Assembly (NCBI GenBank): GCA_007258455.2
Contig: VDFB02344339.1
Coordinates: 1-64,000, forward strand
Direction: 5' to 3'
Source: Sequoia sempervirens
Lineage: Eukaryota; Streptophyta; Pinopsida; Cupressales; Cupressaceae
Length of the DNA stretch: 64,000 nt
Shown here piece by piece: positions 1 through 11,009 of this stretch; within the stretch, counting starts at the first letter, position 1, and each line of letters starts with the position of its first letter. Below the pieces are notes generated by a model. It was not told where the DNA came from and made no database searches. It saw nothing but the letters and a program-made list of their open reading frames with translations. Position numbers and translations under genes: made by a program.

Positions 1-224
1 ATGCCAACGCACCTCTAGGATGCCAACACACTGCGCTGTCGTCTGTAATCCACACTATCATCCTTTGGCTGAGAGATTGCCAGTTTTCCCATAAAATCTT
101 TGTGACCTACTCTTTTTGATTCTAGAACTCTTGCATTTGTTCCTTGAGGTAGTTTAGGGAAGTTCACCCCATGAGGCTCTCTGAAAGATGAGAACTCATG
201 AGTAGTGAATCCCCCTTCTCTACA
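1..224 (+). repeat. 3' end of the 5' LTR of element B
   Basis: Matches 5153-5376 base for base in length. Shared blocks include CACCTCTAGGATGC, TTCTAGAACTCT and CACCCCATGAGGCTCTCT, and both copies end in CTACA. The window begins inside this LTR. Confidence 0.85.
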
Positions 225-227
225 TTT

Positions 228-239
228 TGGTGAACCTGA
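228..239 (+). other. Putative primer-binding site of element B
   Basis: TGGTGAACCTGA lies four bases after the LTR end, the usual place for a tRNA primer site. I cannot name the tRNA with confidence. Confidence 0.45.
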
Positions 240-443
240 AATGAAGAAAGGGTATTTTTCAAGAAACTATGAATTTATTTACCCCTACTTGGCATGGAAT
301 TCAAAACCGTTTGCACCCATGCAAGTTCCAACCTCAAATTTCACTCCGAAGACCTCCGAAAATGGAATTACTAGAACCTAGAAAATATCGAAATAATTTG
401 AAAAATCTAGATTTTTAGTTTTTCTTAGTTCTATCACCCCAAA

Positions 444-1073
444 ATGAATTTAATATCTTCCTTTATTAGTTCAATATCTAATTTTGTTCAAAATGTTAAT
501 GATATTCCATTTCATGCATATGATAATGACTTGGATTTTCCCATGTCACTTTGTATCTTTGCTCCTTCTCATGAGACTCCTCTTGCTTTGGAGGATATTT
601 TGTTGCAAGAAGATGAAATCATTGATAGCTTTCTTAATGTTACTCTACCTTCCCTTCATTCCAATGCACTCTCTCCTAGAGATGATGAATTTGTGTATGA
701 CGAAACTCATATCCATTTTAATGCACTCTCCTCTAGAGACATTGCATTGATGAATGATGAATCTCATCTTTGTTCTGATGCACTCTCTTCTAGAGATGAT
801 GCATTAGCGAATGATGAACCTCCTTCCACATCTGATCCTCCTTGGATCAATGTTGATAATATGTCTTCAAATAATTATTCTACTAGTTGTGATGATTCTA
901 TAAATGTAATCTATGTCTCTACTGCCCCTCAAAGGGCTAAGAGACTTGTCATTTACCTAAATCCAACTAGTCCTTCTCCTAAAAGGGTTTGTTCTATTCA
1001 TTGTGTTCCATTTGATAGTGATTCTCCTACTATTCCTATGGCTCCCTTGTATGAAGTTATCCCATACTTGTAA
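444..1073 (+). CDS. Unknown 209-aa ORF of element B with three 19-residue repeats
   Basis: An intact ATG-to-stop frame of 209 codons lies 220 bp after the LTR end, where gag normally sits. I do not recognise a gag fold, zinc knuckle, protease or membrane segment. The product is acidic and Ser/Asp-rich. Residues about 74-130 hold three copies of a 19-residue unit with the core ALS(P/S)RD, encoded by an exact 57-bp period. A short basic stretch (AQRAKR, later SPKRV) follows. Staying open in an element whose LTRs differ by about a fifth is notable. It may be a degenerate gag, an element-specific accessory protein, or chance. Function unknown. Confidence 0.5.
   Translation: MNLISSFISSISNFVQNVNDIPFHAYDNDLDFPMSLCIFAPSHETPLALEDILLQEDEIIDSFLNVTLPSLHSNALSPRDDEFVYDETHIHFNALSSRDIALMNDESHLCSDALSSRDDALANDEPPSTSDPPWINVDNMSSNNYSTSCDDSINVIYVSTAPQRAKRLVIYLNPTSPSPKRVCSIHCVPFDSDSPTIPMAPLYEVIPYL
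664..834 (+). repeat. 57-bp tandem repeat, 3 copies, in frame
   Basis: ATGCACTCTC recurs at 664, 721 and 778, an exact 57-bp spacing that keeps the reading frame of the 209-aa ORF. Each unit also carries TCTAGAGA(T/C) and a run of GATGA/AATGATGAA. Confidence 0.85.
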
Positions 1074-1984
1074 GGAATGTAATGAATAAAACCAAGACTT
1101 TCAACCAGGCGAAACTAGGCCTACAAATGCAAAACATTTGGTGATTATGATCTTTTAGAAACTCTTTGTTCACTATGGCTAGGGTTTTACTATGGGACTT
1201 GCTTTAGTATGCTCTGGTTTATCAAGGTATGCTTCAAGAAGCCTTTCAAAGGATCCTCTTCCCTTCTTCCGATAGGCCGATAGATGTTGATGTGTTGATA
1301 GCTCATATTCCTGTGGATTCATTGAATATCACATTCCATCTGTAGGAACTCCACCTCAGAGGTATAGAGAGTAAGGAAGATGCCTCTAATGATTATAAGT
1401 TAATATTATTAATAAAATTGGCATTAGACACGCTCTCATTTCAGCTAGTTTGTGCTCAAGTAATATCTAAGCATTGATCAATTTCCTAAGATTAATATTT
1501 GATTCATGTTCTCTCAATGCTTCTTTTGTTATTATTTGTGGATTTGATAAATGTCAGGTCAAAAAGCCCTAGGCATGATAGTCTGCCTTGCAGGGGTTTA
1601 AGGACCCATTCACATACCCACCCTTGTTTATGTTATGTGTCGAGGAAAATTTTCCATGTGTAGTCTTACCATGTTAGATTAGCTGGATTCATGCTGTGTG
1701 TGTAATTATGTCTACCTTGCGCCAAATCTATTAAAGTTCATTTATGTAAAAATAAAGAGTAGTCTGAGTTAAAGGCTAATCCTAATGTTATGCACTTATT
1801 TGAGATGGAAGTTGTTGATCAGGTTTTGGTAGTGCCTACTCTTATTCCTTCAGTGTCTTCCAATGTGTTGATGTTTACTCTAGCAATACCTTCTACAAAG
1901 GATACTCTTTAGATAGATGTCCCTAAAGAAGATCCTTCTGAAGAAATAAATCTTAAGTATACTCTTTCTACTTCTCACAAGAAT
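1074..1984 (+). other. Element B interior without a recognised gene
   Basis: No open frame of note and no motif that I can assign. It has the base composition of the rest of the element and is probably decayed coding or spacer sequence. Confidence 0.5.
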
Positions 1985-2560
1985 GTGTGTCTTGGTGATG
2001 ATTTGGGTTCCTTATACTTTACAGAGTCCATCATAGGGGAATATAAAATCGACCCAATCCACTCAGACCTTCCAATAACATCATCCACGAATACTATTAA
2101 AGATGGTTATTCTTTTGTATCATGGGTTAGTGTGAGAAATAATTGTAATGTTCTTAGTGTTGATTCTCCTTCTAAGGAAGATGATTATGCTTCTGCTAAA
2201 GAGGATAATGTTGATATTCCTGATGATGGTGATCCCATAGATGAGTGTGATTCCCATTTCTAGAATAATTCTCTCTATGAAGATACTCCTTATCGAGATT
2301 TGCAAACACGGTATGGCCCCGACTTTTAGCTTGTCTCTAAATATGGTCATGGGCATAAAGGTTGTGGGCATAATGAACAAGGCATTCAAGTCCCTATAGA
2401 ATTCACACCCAATAATCATAATTTTGGGCTTGGTTGCTTGAATGGACAATCTAAATGGAAGCGATGGATGAGTAACATGAATTATTCTCAACCTCATTCT
2501 ATTGAAAAGATTCATCCTCCATTGTCTTATATTTTCGTATCTTCTTCTCGTAAGTAGTCA
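1985..2560 (+). pseudogene. Degenerate second ORF of element B, G-patch-like segment
   Basis: A frame open from 1985 to 2263 continues after a stop in the same frame to about 2557. It has an acidic stretch (SKEDDYASAKEDN, DDGDPIDE) and then a Gly-rich segment reading HGHKGCGHNEQG, VPIEF, NNHNFGLGC. That spacing resembles the G-patch-like tail of some plant retroelement polyproteins (GLG..GQGI..PIE...GLG). Two or more stops interrupt it. Assignment is by eye only; it could be unrelated low-information sequence. Confidence 0.3.
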
Positions 2561-3195
2561 AACCTTTCTCCATGAGAGAAAGGGTTGCTTTTTGCTCCTC
2601 ATCCTCTATCAAAGCAAGAGTGTATTTTGTTATGTATTCTAAAAGCCTACTTAATTACTCTTTCTTCTCCTAACGCAAGACATATCATGAACATGATAAA
2701 TAAAAACATTATTTATCTATATACCATTAAGTTCTTGGCCATTCCACTAGTGTATGTAAGGCCTTGAAGCATAAAATAAAACAACTTCATGATTCAGGTG
2801 TCATCATTCATTTATTTGTTGATGCACCTGCCTCTTTTTCAAATGACAAGTGATATCGATGTTACCTCCATCTTGTATGTTTTTATGGTTCTCCTCCCCT
2901 ATATGTTGGGGCAGTGATAGCTCATTTTGGAGATGTGTGTCCTTCTTAAGGACCCCCTCTCTTCTCTATGTCTTTCAACTGAAGCATCCCTTGAGTGGAC
3001 CCATTTTTCTCTTGAAGGGTTCCTAAGGGAGCCCCTTTGAAATCCTTCCAATTTATCGATGGTCTATGTGACTATCCACTTGACTTCCTACATAGTCACT
3101 TTTCTTTCAAACATGCTTTATCTATGGGTAAACATGTCACTTTGTAGGTGCACCTATGCAGCTACTTTTTGACTCTATCGAGTCCCCTTTTCTAG

Positions 3196-3490
3196 GTTTC
3201 CTCCATGTGAGAGATCTTAGGGGACACCTCCTTGTAGGCTTGCATGCCTATAAGGTTCTTTCATCTTTGTTTCCTTCATGTGAGAGATCTTGGGGGATGT
3301 CTCCTTGCAAGTCTGTGAGCTTGTAAGGCACTCTCATCTTGGTTTCCTCCATGTGAGAGATCTTGGTGGATGCTTCCTTGTAGGTCTGTGAGCATATAAG
3401 GTGAATACTTCATGGGGATTCCTTCATGTAAGAGATTTTGAAGGATACCTCCTTTTAGGTCTACAGGCCTATAAGACACTTTCATCCTAC
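3196..3490 (+). repeat. About 73-bp tandem repeat, 4 copies
   Basis: GTTTCCTCCATGTGAGAGAT or a close variant begins at about 3196, 3269, 3342 and 3418. Each copy continues with a variant of CTTGGGGGATG, CTCCTTG, GTCTGTGAGC and TATAAGG. Copies differ by about 15-20%. It lies in the non-coding 3' half of the element interior. Confidence 0.85.
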
Positions 3491-4010
3491 AAGATTTGTC
3501 CATCATTGGTTTGCGAGCCTTTGGTGCACTTTTTTAAACTCTCCTTGAGTCTGAGGACCTGTAGAGTTGTTTCTCTTGGAATTTTCATTCCTCTCTAACT
3601 TCTCCCTATTAAATTCTCCTTTCTCTTCTCTTCTCAATTATGTATACTAGATCAAAGATCTATCTCTTCTTCATCCTGAGTATATGCCCTTCTTCTCTTC
3701 ATTTAAGAATTCTTCTATGTGTTATTGTTTTAATTTTTGGACAATGCATAGTATTGAGACAACCTTTACATTGAGGTCTCTTTCACTTTGCTGACTCAAA
3801 TCCTTTAGTTTTTTGTGCTAACATTATTGTCTAGTGTAGGTTTTTCTTGTCCAATGCATTTTTTTTGCATGTCTTCAGTCTGGGGGCATGGTTCCTTGGT
3901 TCAAAGAGTTTTATGCTTCCTCTATAGTATCCTTTTGGAAAAATGATGTTATTTATGTTTAGTATATTTCCTTTAGCATGCATATTAATGTAGATTCATA
4001 TGCCCACTAA

Positions 4011-4023
4011 AGTGGGGGAAAAA
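4011..4023 (+). other. Polypurine tract of element B
   Basis: AGTGGGGGAAAAA directly precedes the TG that opens the 3' LTR at 4024, the expected position of the plus-strand priming tract. Confidence 0.7.
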
Positions 4024-5376
4024 TGTAATGTCATAAAATTGTACCCCCTACAATTTCATGTACATTCTTGCATCCACTTTAGTTTCCACTCCCTTATCAT
4101 CTTGTGTAGGCTCATTTTAGCCCTTGCATCAGCCTTTTTCCCTTCTTAGGATGCTCAACACCCCTTTTCAGCAGCTATCTTCTCATGTCAACTTTGCATC
4201 TGACCTTGTACCTTTCTTGTTTGTGTCATTTTGTAGCGTGACGTGTCCAGACACTAGCACGCCATGCAGATGTCTACACATCAGGCTAGCATCCTGTGAC
4301 ATTTCAATGTTCAAATGACCATTTTCATGCAAATTTTCCACTTGTCACCTCCTTTGGTCAATGGTAACAACTCGAGATTCCTTGTAACCACTCAATAAGC
4401 TTGTTTTTGCTTCTTTTCTCTCCTTAAATGCTATCTTTTCAATTCTATTTCTTCTTCCAAGTGCTTCTAGCTTCACTCTAGCTTCATTCTAATTTGTAGC
4501 CTCCTTTTCCACTTCTTGGCACCACCCTTTGCAACACTGTCAAGCTTTCACAAGCTCATTACAAAAACACCCCTTGAAATAGTCTAGGCTCTTGTAGCTC
4601 TATCCCCCTCTCCTTATGCTTGTGAGTAGCCTGAGATTCCATATCTCCTTTCTATTGCATCTCTATTTTTTGATACAAGTTCTCCTCCTCGAGGAGGGAT
4701 TGATTTTATCACCTCTTTTGTGATACAGGTTCTCCTCCTCGAGTGTGGATTGCTTTTATCACTCATACTTGGTGGTGCAGGTTCTACTCTTGAAGCAGGT
4801 TTTTCTTTCACCACATGCTTTTTCCATTTCTCTCTATCTATCTAGTTGTTCGTGGAGGTGGGAACATGAAAAAATGGGGGTTTGAATGAGGAAAACCCCT
4901 ATACAGCCCAAATAATTTCTCTAAATATTATACATACATGTTTTGAAGACATTCACATGTTGGAGGCTTCATCACTTGCATGTTTGTGAGCATTTCTTTT
5001 CTATCTCTTAATATCTTTATCATACATTTCACATTATTTCAGATTCTATTACATTATGTTACTTTATCACATTCTATAAGTTCTTAGTAATTTGTTTGCT
5101 AGCAACCATTTAGCTATTTTTTGTGACATTATCACTTTCTGGTCCATACGAGATGCTATCACACCTCTAGGATGCTAGCACATTGCACTCTTTTCCATAA
5201 CCTATGTTGCTTTCCTTTGGTTGAGAGCTTGTCAGTTTTCCTAGAGAATATGTGTGACCTACTCTTTTTTATTCTAGAACTCTCACGTTTATTCCTTGAG
5301 GTAGTTTAGGGTAGTTCACCCCATGAGGCTCTCTAAAAGAAGAGAACTCATGAGAAGCGAATCCCCCTTTTCTACA
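4024..5376 (+). repeat. 3' LTR of element B
   Basis: 1353 bp, opening TGTAATGTCAT and ending CTACA. The last 224 bp match the start of the window. The 5' boundary rests on the purine tract and TG rule only, because the matching LTR start is outside the window. Confidence 0.75.
4671..4820 (+). repeat. 50-bp tandem repeat, 3 copies, inside LTR
   Basis: GATACAGGTTCTCCTCCTCGAG-type units begin near 4671, 4721 and 4771, each followed by GGATTG(A/C)TTTTATCAC or a variant. The third copy is more diverged. Confidence 0.75.
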
Positions 5377-5391
5377 AAAGGTACAACAAAC

Positions 5392-6356
5392 AGTAATTTG
5401 TATTTCAAAATTCAGAATGACAAATATTGATTGTAGTGGTATATGTTGATGACATTATCTTTGGAGGAAATGAAAAGATGTGCAAGATGTTTTCAAAAGA
5501 AATTCATAAAGAATTTGAAATATCTATATTTGGTGAGATGAAATTCTTCCTTGGGCTATAGATTAATCAAATAGAGAAAGGAATTTTCATTTTACAATCT
5601 AAGTATGTGAGAGAAATATTGAGAAATTCGTGACTGAATGTAATTTGTGAAAAGATTATGATTCACCTAAGACTGATGAGAGAAAGTATAAATCTATGAT
5701 TAGTGGACTACTATATTTGACTGCTACTAGACCATATATTATGCATGTGGTTTGTCTTGTGGCCAGATTTCAAGAAGATCTAAAGGAAACACATGTTACT
5801 ACAATTAAGTGAATTTTTAGATATTTGAAAGGAACTCTGGATTATGGATTATGGTATCCTAAATGTACTGATTTTACACTCAATGCTTATACAAATGTAG
5901 ATTGGGCTAGAAGTATAGATGATAAAAAGTACAAGTGGTGGTGTACTCTTTCTTGGATGTAGATTGATGGCATGGTTGATTAAGAAGTAAGATTCAGTCT
6001 CTTTGTCTATTGTCGAAGTTGAGTATATTGCTATTTCATTGTGTTGTACACAAGTGTTATGGATGAAATAGACATTAAAATATATTATAGTGCTACATGA
6101 TGATCCTATTCCCATCTTTTGTGATAATACTAGTGCAATTAATATTTTGAAGAATCATATGATGCAACTGAGAATGAAGCATACATCTATAAAGTATCAT
6201 TTCTTAAGAGAGAAGGTTATGTAGAATGAAGTCAAGCTTGAGTATGTTTCAACAAAAGATCAGATTGTTGATATATTTACAAAGGCTCTTCCTAAATATA
6301 CTTTTGAGTATCTTCAGGATAATATAGGGGCTATTTCCCATCCTTTTACAAACTAA
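5392..6356 (+). pseudogene. copia reverse transcriptase/RNase H, 3' part
   Basis: The RT active-site block reads VVYVDDIIFGG near 5436-5470. It is followed by KEFEIS.FGEMKFFLGL, the usual copia connection. RNase H follows: a SGG block near 5935, SLSIVEVEYIA near 6000, DNTSAINI near 6124, HTSIKYHFLRE near 6180 and STKDQIVDIFTKALP near 6252. These are the hallmark copia C-terminal blocks in the right order. Many stops and frame changes make it a dead copy. The N-terminal RT, integrase, protease and gag are absent from the window. Confidence 0.85.
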
Positions 6357-6711
6357 GATGTGTTTGGAGATGCATCAGTATGGTGAATTCATGATTCTAT
6401 CTTTTGGAATAATGTTTGTTGGTGGCTTCCCTCAGGGGGAGCAAGAAAATTTTCTAAGTGTTGTCATTATGATTATTCTTTTTTCATGTCAAAGGAAGTT
6501 TTAATGGACATATCTTTTTCCTTTTCCATTGATTTCAAAGGGGGAGAGAGATCATGTGAAAATTTAATAAGAGAAAGTGGGTAATGAGGAAGACGATCTT
6601 TTAAAAGGGGAGAAGTAGAAAGAAAAAATCTTGAGAAGTATTTTTAGAATAGGTATGGTGTCTTTGATGGATTTTCACATCATGTGTTTCCATGAATGAA
6701 AAAGGGGGATG

Positions 6712-7819
6712 TGTTGCAAGAATGAAAGGAATGAAGTGTTGTCATTGATGTCAATTGGCTAGTTTGTTATGTCAACTAGTTAGTTGGTTATCTACTAGTT
6801 GTTGTTGATTGTATATGTCAATGATATTGAGAAAATTGTATTACTAGAAGGTTGTTGGTTGAATTTTGCCTGAATATGTTTGATGTGTGGTGATTGAGGT
6901 CAGGAGAATTCTTGTTGAGTATAAGTTTTCCTCTTTGATGAAATATTATGGTGTATGGTTCAAGATTTGTGTTGCCTTGGTTCTATTGAATTTGATTTTG
7001 GAATTTGGATGTATCAAGCTTAATTGATCTATGTGTTTTACATTGGTATGGCAACCGTGTGTCAAGCACTACTTTCATAGCTGATGAAGCAAGTCGAATC
7101 TATTTTGGATCCTGGTGAAGCATGTGCTTGGGTTTCCCTCATTCTAATTCACCAGATGAACGACGAGGCTAATTTGAAAGTTGAGAGTTGGATGGATGAA
7201 TTTATAATACTTTCAGGTTGGAGATAATACAAATACATGAGACTCTCTAGTGATGAGATTGTATATAGGAAAATAAAGGAGAGATAAATTGAAATATAAA
7301 AACATGACTTTGATGTATTCTTGGGGTGTGTGAGTTAACTGTGTGATTGTTCAATGTAAAGCTTAACGTTGAGTTTCTGGATGTAGTGAGCAAAAGGAAA
7401 ACTCTATCATTCATGTGAGTTGATCAGTGGTTGTGGTAGAATCTATGTTGCATTGGGATTGTTGTCTCTCTATAGTAAGTCTTCTCTATCTTCTTTGTAT
7501 CTCTGTGGTAGTGAGCCCTTCAAGTTGTAGCCCTACTGGCATTAAGTCTAGACAATGAGTCCTTATTTAAGGTAGTGATCCTTATCTTAGGAAGTGAGCC
7601 TTTTTGTAATCGGTTTTGATATTCTCTATAGTGTGGTTTAATCATTACCATGGCTTTTCCCTCCTTTTTTTTCCATGTAAATCTAGTGCTATTTTGTTTG
7701 AGCACTTGCATTTAATGGTTAATCACTTAATCAATTTATGTGTTAGTTTTGGTAATAGAATTTAAGGTTATAATCTATGAAAATTGAATCACTCCCCCTC
7801 TTATTTTTCCTATCTAACA
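6712..7819 (+). repeat. 3' LTR of copia-1
   Basis: It opens TGTTGCAAGAATG right after the purine tract AAAAAGGGGGATG and ends CTAACA. It is 1108 bp and clearly related to the copia-2 LTRs (TGTTGGAAGAATG; shared TGTCATTGATGTCA, GGTAGTGA(G/C)CCTT and CCCCCTCTTA blocks). Confidence 0.75.
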
Positions 7820-7916
7820 ACCACCTATAGTGCTCTAGATCTAGAAGCATCAACTATGACATCCAATAAGATCTTAGGATTCTTTTCCTTTCGAGTCCTC
7901 GCATGAGATCTAGCAA

Positions 7917-10900
7917 GTGTGGCCTCCAATCGTGCCTTGGGATCATCAACTATTGGGGCCTTCTTTAACTATTGCTCCAGCCATGCAAGGACCTCTATTT
8001 GTTACTATCATGATTCATGATCACCTTCCTCTTTGTTCCTTGGAAGGCCCTTCTTTATTGTTCTTAGGAGCTTCTTCATCATTCCTTCTTTCATCCTTTG
8101 GATCCTTTTCTTGTATCATAGTCTCTTTTCTGTTAGGTTTAGTGGATACCACATTTTCTCTAACCATATTCTCTTCTTATGATGTCATACCTTTAGTAGC
8201 TTCAAGCTTAATATCAACATTTTTCATAGGCTCAACATCCTTTTCTTTCATAGTTTCTTCTTTTTCCTTTACTTCTTCTAGAAGTAGCTCTTCATCCTTT
8301 AGGCCCTTGTCTTGTCTAGTTTATGGAGGATTTTCTAATATCTCCACATCTATATCTATATTAATCTTCCCTTCCTCAGAGTGCCACTCCTTAGGATTCA
8401 CCTCTTCATCTTTGTGTTCTCAAGTTTGTTCTTCATCTACCTCTTAATTAGATGTTTCAACTTTATAATGCTCATCAAGGCCATTATTACCTTCAACCTC
8501 ATAGATGTTCTATGCTAACTCATTTGAGGCCACCTTGTCTATGTTTATATTCAATCCCCCCTTGTGATGTTCAAAATAATTGTCCTTATCAGAGTCGTCC
8601 ATTTCCCCAGGAACATCTTTTATGTCCTCCCTAGTTTTCTTCCCATTGAACCTCTCCATTTCTTTTGAAATCTGCATTGGCACCTCCATCTTTGGTGGCT
8701 TAGTGGGAGGTGGAGGAAGAGCCAAAGTGACAACAAGCTAATCCATTAGTGCCTAGACCTTGGCATCAAGGATTACCTTAGAGAGCTCAATCAACACATT
8801 CTGCATATAAGTTGCAGAGGCATGTGGAAGAGTGGGTGGTTCCATAGTAGCTGTTGGCAATGAAGGTGGCAGAGTGGAAAGGGTAGGCAATGGAGGAGGA
8901 AGCGAGGAGGAAGATAGTGGGGAAGTAGTGGAAGAGGAAGAGTCTGTGACCATCACAAGGGTAGTTGGAAAGATGGAGATGAGATGGACTGATATGTCCA
9001 TGGACAAAGGAGATGACATGGGAAAATATTTGGGAGTGGACAATGATGGAGTGGTGATGACAAAAATGACTATGGGAGTGGAAGTGGTGGGTGGTGTTGA
9101 GCAAGGTCACTCAGACTCTTCTTCCTCTTCATGCTGGTGCTCCTCCTCTTATATGGTTGGAATTTCAAGAATAAAAGTTCTTGTTATTTTTTTCCTTTTA
9201 GATGGTTGGCTCTTTGTTACCTTCCTAGAGTAAACCTTGTGCTTGGGCTTGCGTTCAAGTGCATCTTTCCTCTTTTTGGATATAGTGATAGGTGGGAACT
9301 TTGGAGATTCACCTAATGAACCTGTAGCAACCCCACTATCTATTTCACTCACCTTTTTCTTACAACTAAGTTATTTTTCCATCAACCAAATATTTGGTTC
9401 TCTATTTAATAAGGTAGGTGATAGTGTCTAGGTCAGTGACCTCCTCCTCAACCCAACCAATAACTGGCAGTAGCATATCAGCCAAGGCATTGTATCTTTC
9501 ATCCACAATATTGTCATCCTTGAGAATCTGATCTGGCATGGGGAACAAATTAATGGACTTGACAAGCTAGGTGGTCATGCTCATATAATTTTGTATTTGA
9601 ACCTCCTTGTCATTCTCATAGTTTTCCTAGAAGTCTTCAATGTGAGGTCAATGGGCATATTGTCTCCCAAATTATTTTTTCAGCCTTCCATTAGGATCTA
9701 CTCCTCCTCTATATGTATGCAAATCCAAGTTATACTCTTCCAATTCCTTTTTAGAATGCTTAGCACATTGGGCAACAGGGAAAGAGTACATTTCCTATCC
9801 AAATGTAAGGGGGTACGAGATCGCAATTCAGTGTTTATTGATCAATAGGGTGTGTACAATCTGTAGTTTTTGAGTAAGCTCCAACAAGATGAATTTTTCA
9901 CTAGGGTATCATGACAATCTGTAAGGTATTCTTGAGAATCCCTTAGCCCTAATGTATGTGAATTTTGGGAATTGGATGAATAGATATCCAAAAACCTTTG
10001 ACTACTTTAGTGTTGTGTGTCACTCTTCTTTTGTACTCTCCCCCAAGGTTCTGATAATATTCCTAATAATGACATAATTCACTCTTTTGTATTCCTTCTT
10101 GAAATTTTTGTATTATACCTAGGGGTAGTAGTCATATACCTTCAATTGTCCCTTCTTAGTTCCCAGTGTTCTAGCATAGAATAATCCTTTTTATGGGAAC
10201 TTAGCCACTAGGAGGTAGACCAAATACAAGGTCATGTAGAAATTCGAGGTCTTCTTCACCACCATGAATTGGTCGTGCAAGTTGTTACTTATCATATTTG
10301 TCGAGTGAAAGTTGGTAGTGCCTCAGAGGATCTCTTCCACGAAATAGAACATCCATTCTTCGAAGAAGGCGGCAGTAGCTAGGCCCATAACTCTACTCAG
10401 GAGTGTGACCAAATCATGATACTGCTCTAAGAAATCGCTCCTATACAACTTTTGGGGTACCTTATTGGAACTACCCCTCTTTTCCTTTAGCCATGATTGT
10501 TTTATCATTCTCTTGCACCCAAGAGGATCTTGTTACCAGATTGTTAAGGAAAACCCATTTTTTGTTTCCTCCATTTCATCAAAGATTAGAATATCAAATG
10601 TCCTACCAATAGATTTGGTAGATAAGTCCACATATACCCTTCCAGTTTTGGAAATTATTTTCTTGGTACTGGCATGGTAGAATTCATGATAAGCCATTAC
10701 TAATTTTGGAGCAACTAGCATGAGAGGAAAGCCAATTGGTTTAGTGAGGCCACTTCCTTTGATTCTCAAGGATTCCTCCATAGTGGGCTTGATCATCACC
10801 CTTTGCTTGAATTCATCTATGTTTATATTCTTGAGGTTAGTGTTGAAGATTGTGTCCCGCTTGGATATGATCTTAGAAGTACATTCTACTTCGTGGAACT

Positions 10901-11009
10901 GGTACTTCATCTATTCTTTCTCTTCTCTCCCCCTAGGAGTTATGGCATGTTTCTTTCCTTTGTCAAATTTCCCCACTGGTTTCTTCGATGGCCCCTCAGC
11001 AGGTTCCAT
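7917..11009 (-). pseudogene. Decayed retroelement-type ORF of unknown family
   Basis: Read on the minus strand from an ATG at 11009 (MEPAEGPSKKPVGKF). One frame stays conserved to about 10323 apart from in-frame stops at 10911 (TAG) and 10533 (TAA). Its blocks include KYQFHEVECTSKIISKRDTIFNT-type sequence, VMIKPTMEESLRIKG, GRVYVDLSTKSIGRTFDI, YHDLVTLLSRVMG and FEEWMFYFVEEIL. After at least one frameshift it continues (9352-8510) as a Ser/Thr/Pro-rich, then acidic Lys/Glu-rich tail. I associate such proteins with uncharacterised retroelement ORFs of conifers (recall only). There is no RT or integrase here. A TTTTATGTGTAG acceptor-like site precedes the ATG, so the start could be a spliced exon. 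Confidence 0.5.

Larger units (their letters stand above)
1..5376 (+). mobile_element. Element B: pol-less LTR retrotransposon, 5' end outside window
   Basis: Bases 1-224 and 5153-5376 align without net gap, both ending in CTACA; they are the ends of the two LTRs. I count roughly 80% identity, so the insertion is old. The interior (225-4023) starts with a primer-binding-site-like TGGTGAACCTGA and ends with a purine tract (about 4011-4023, AGTGGGGGAAAAA). The interior is only 3.8 kb and shows no RT, integrase or protease, so the element is non-autonomous (LARD- or TR-GAG-like). The sequence just beyond the 3' LTR continues as copia RT coding sequence, so element B sits inside a copia element whose 5' half lies left of the window. 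AAAGG (5377-5381) would be the right target-site copy, but the left copy is not visible. Confidence 0.8.
5377..7819 (+). mobile_element. 3' half of a Ty1/copia element (copia-1)
   Basis: It starts abruptly in RT coding sequence right after element B's LTR and runs through RNase H, two purine tracts and a 3' LTR (6712-7819). The missing 5' half (LTR, gag, integrase) should lie to the left of the window beyond element B. The duplicated purine tract layout before the LTR (AAAGGGGGAGAG near 6536, AAAAAGGGGGATG near 6700) is like that of copia-2 at 39.1-39.27 kb, so the two belong to related families, possibly SIRE/Maximus-type. Confidence 0.8.

Noticed and set aside
8832..9233. Gly/Val/Glu-rich plus-strand ORF
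   Set aside because: It is the complement of the Ser/Thr/Pro-rich tail of the minus-strand ORF (a shadow frame).
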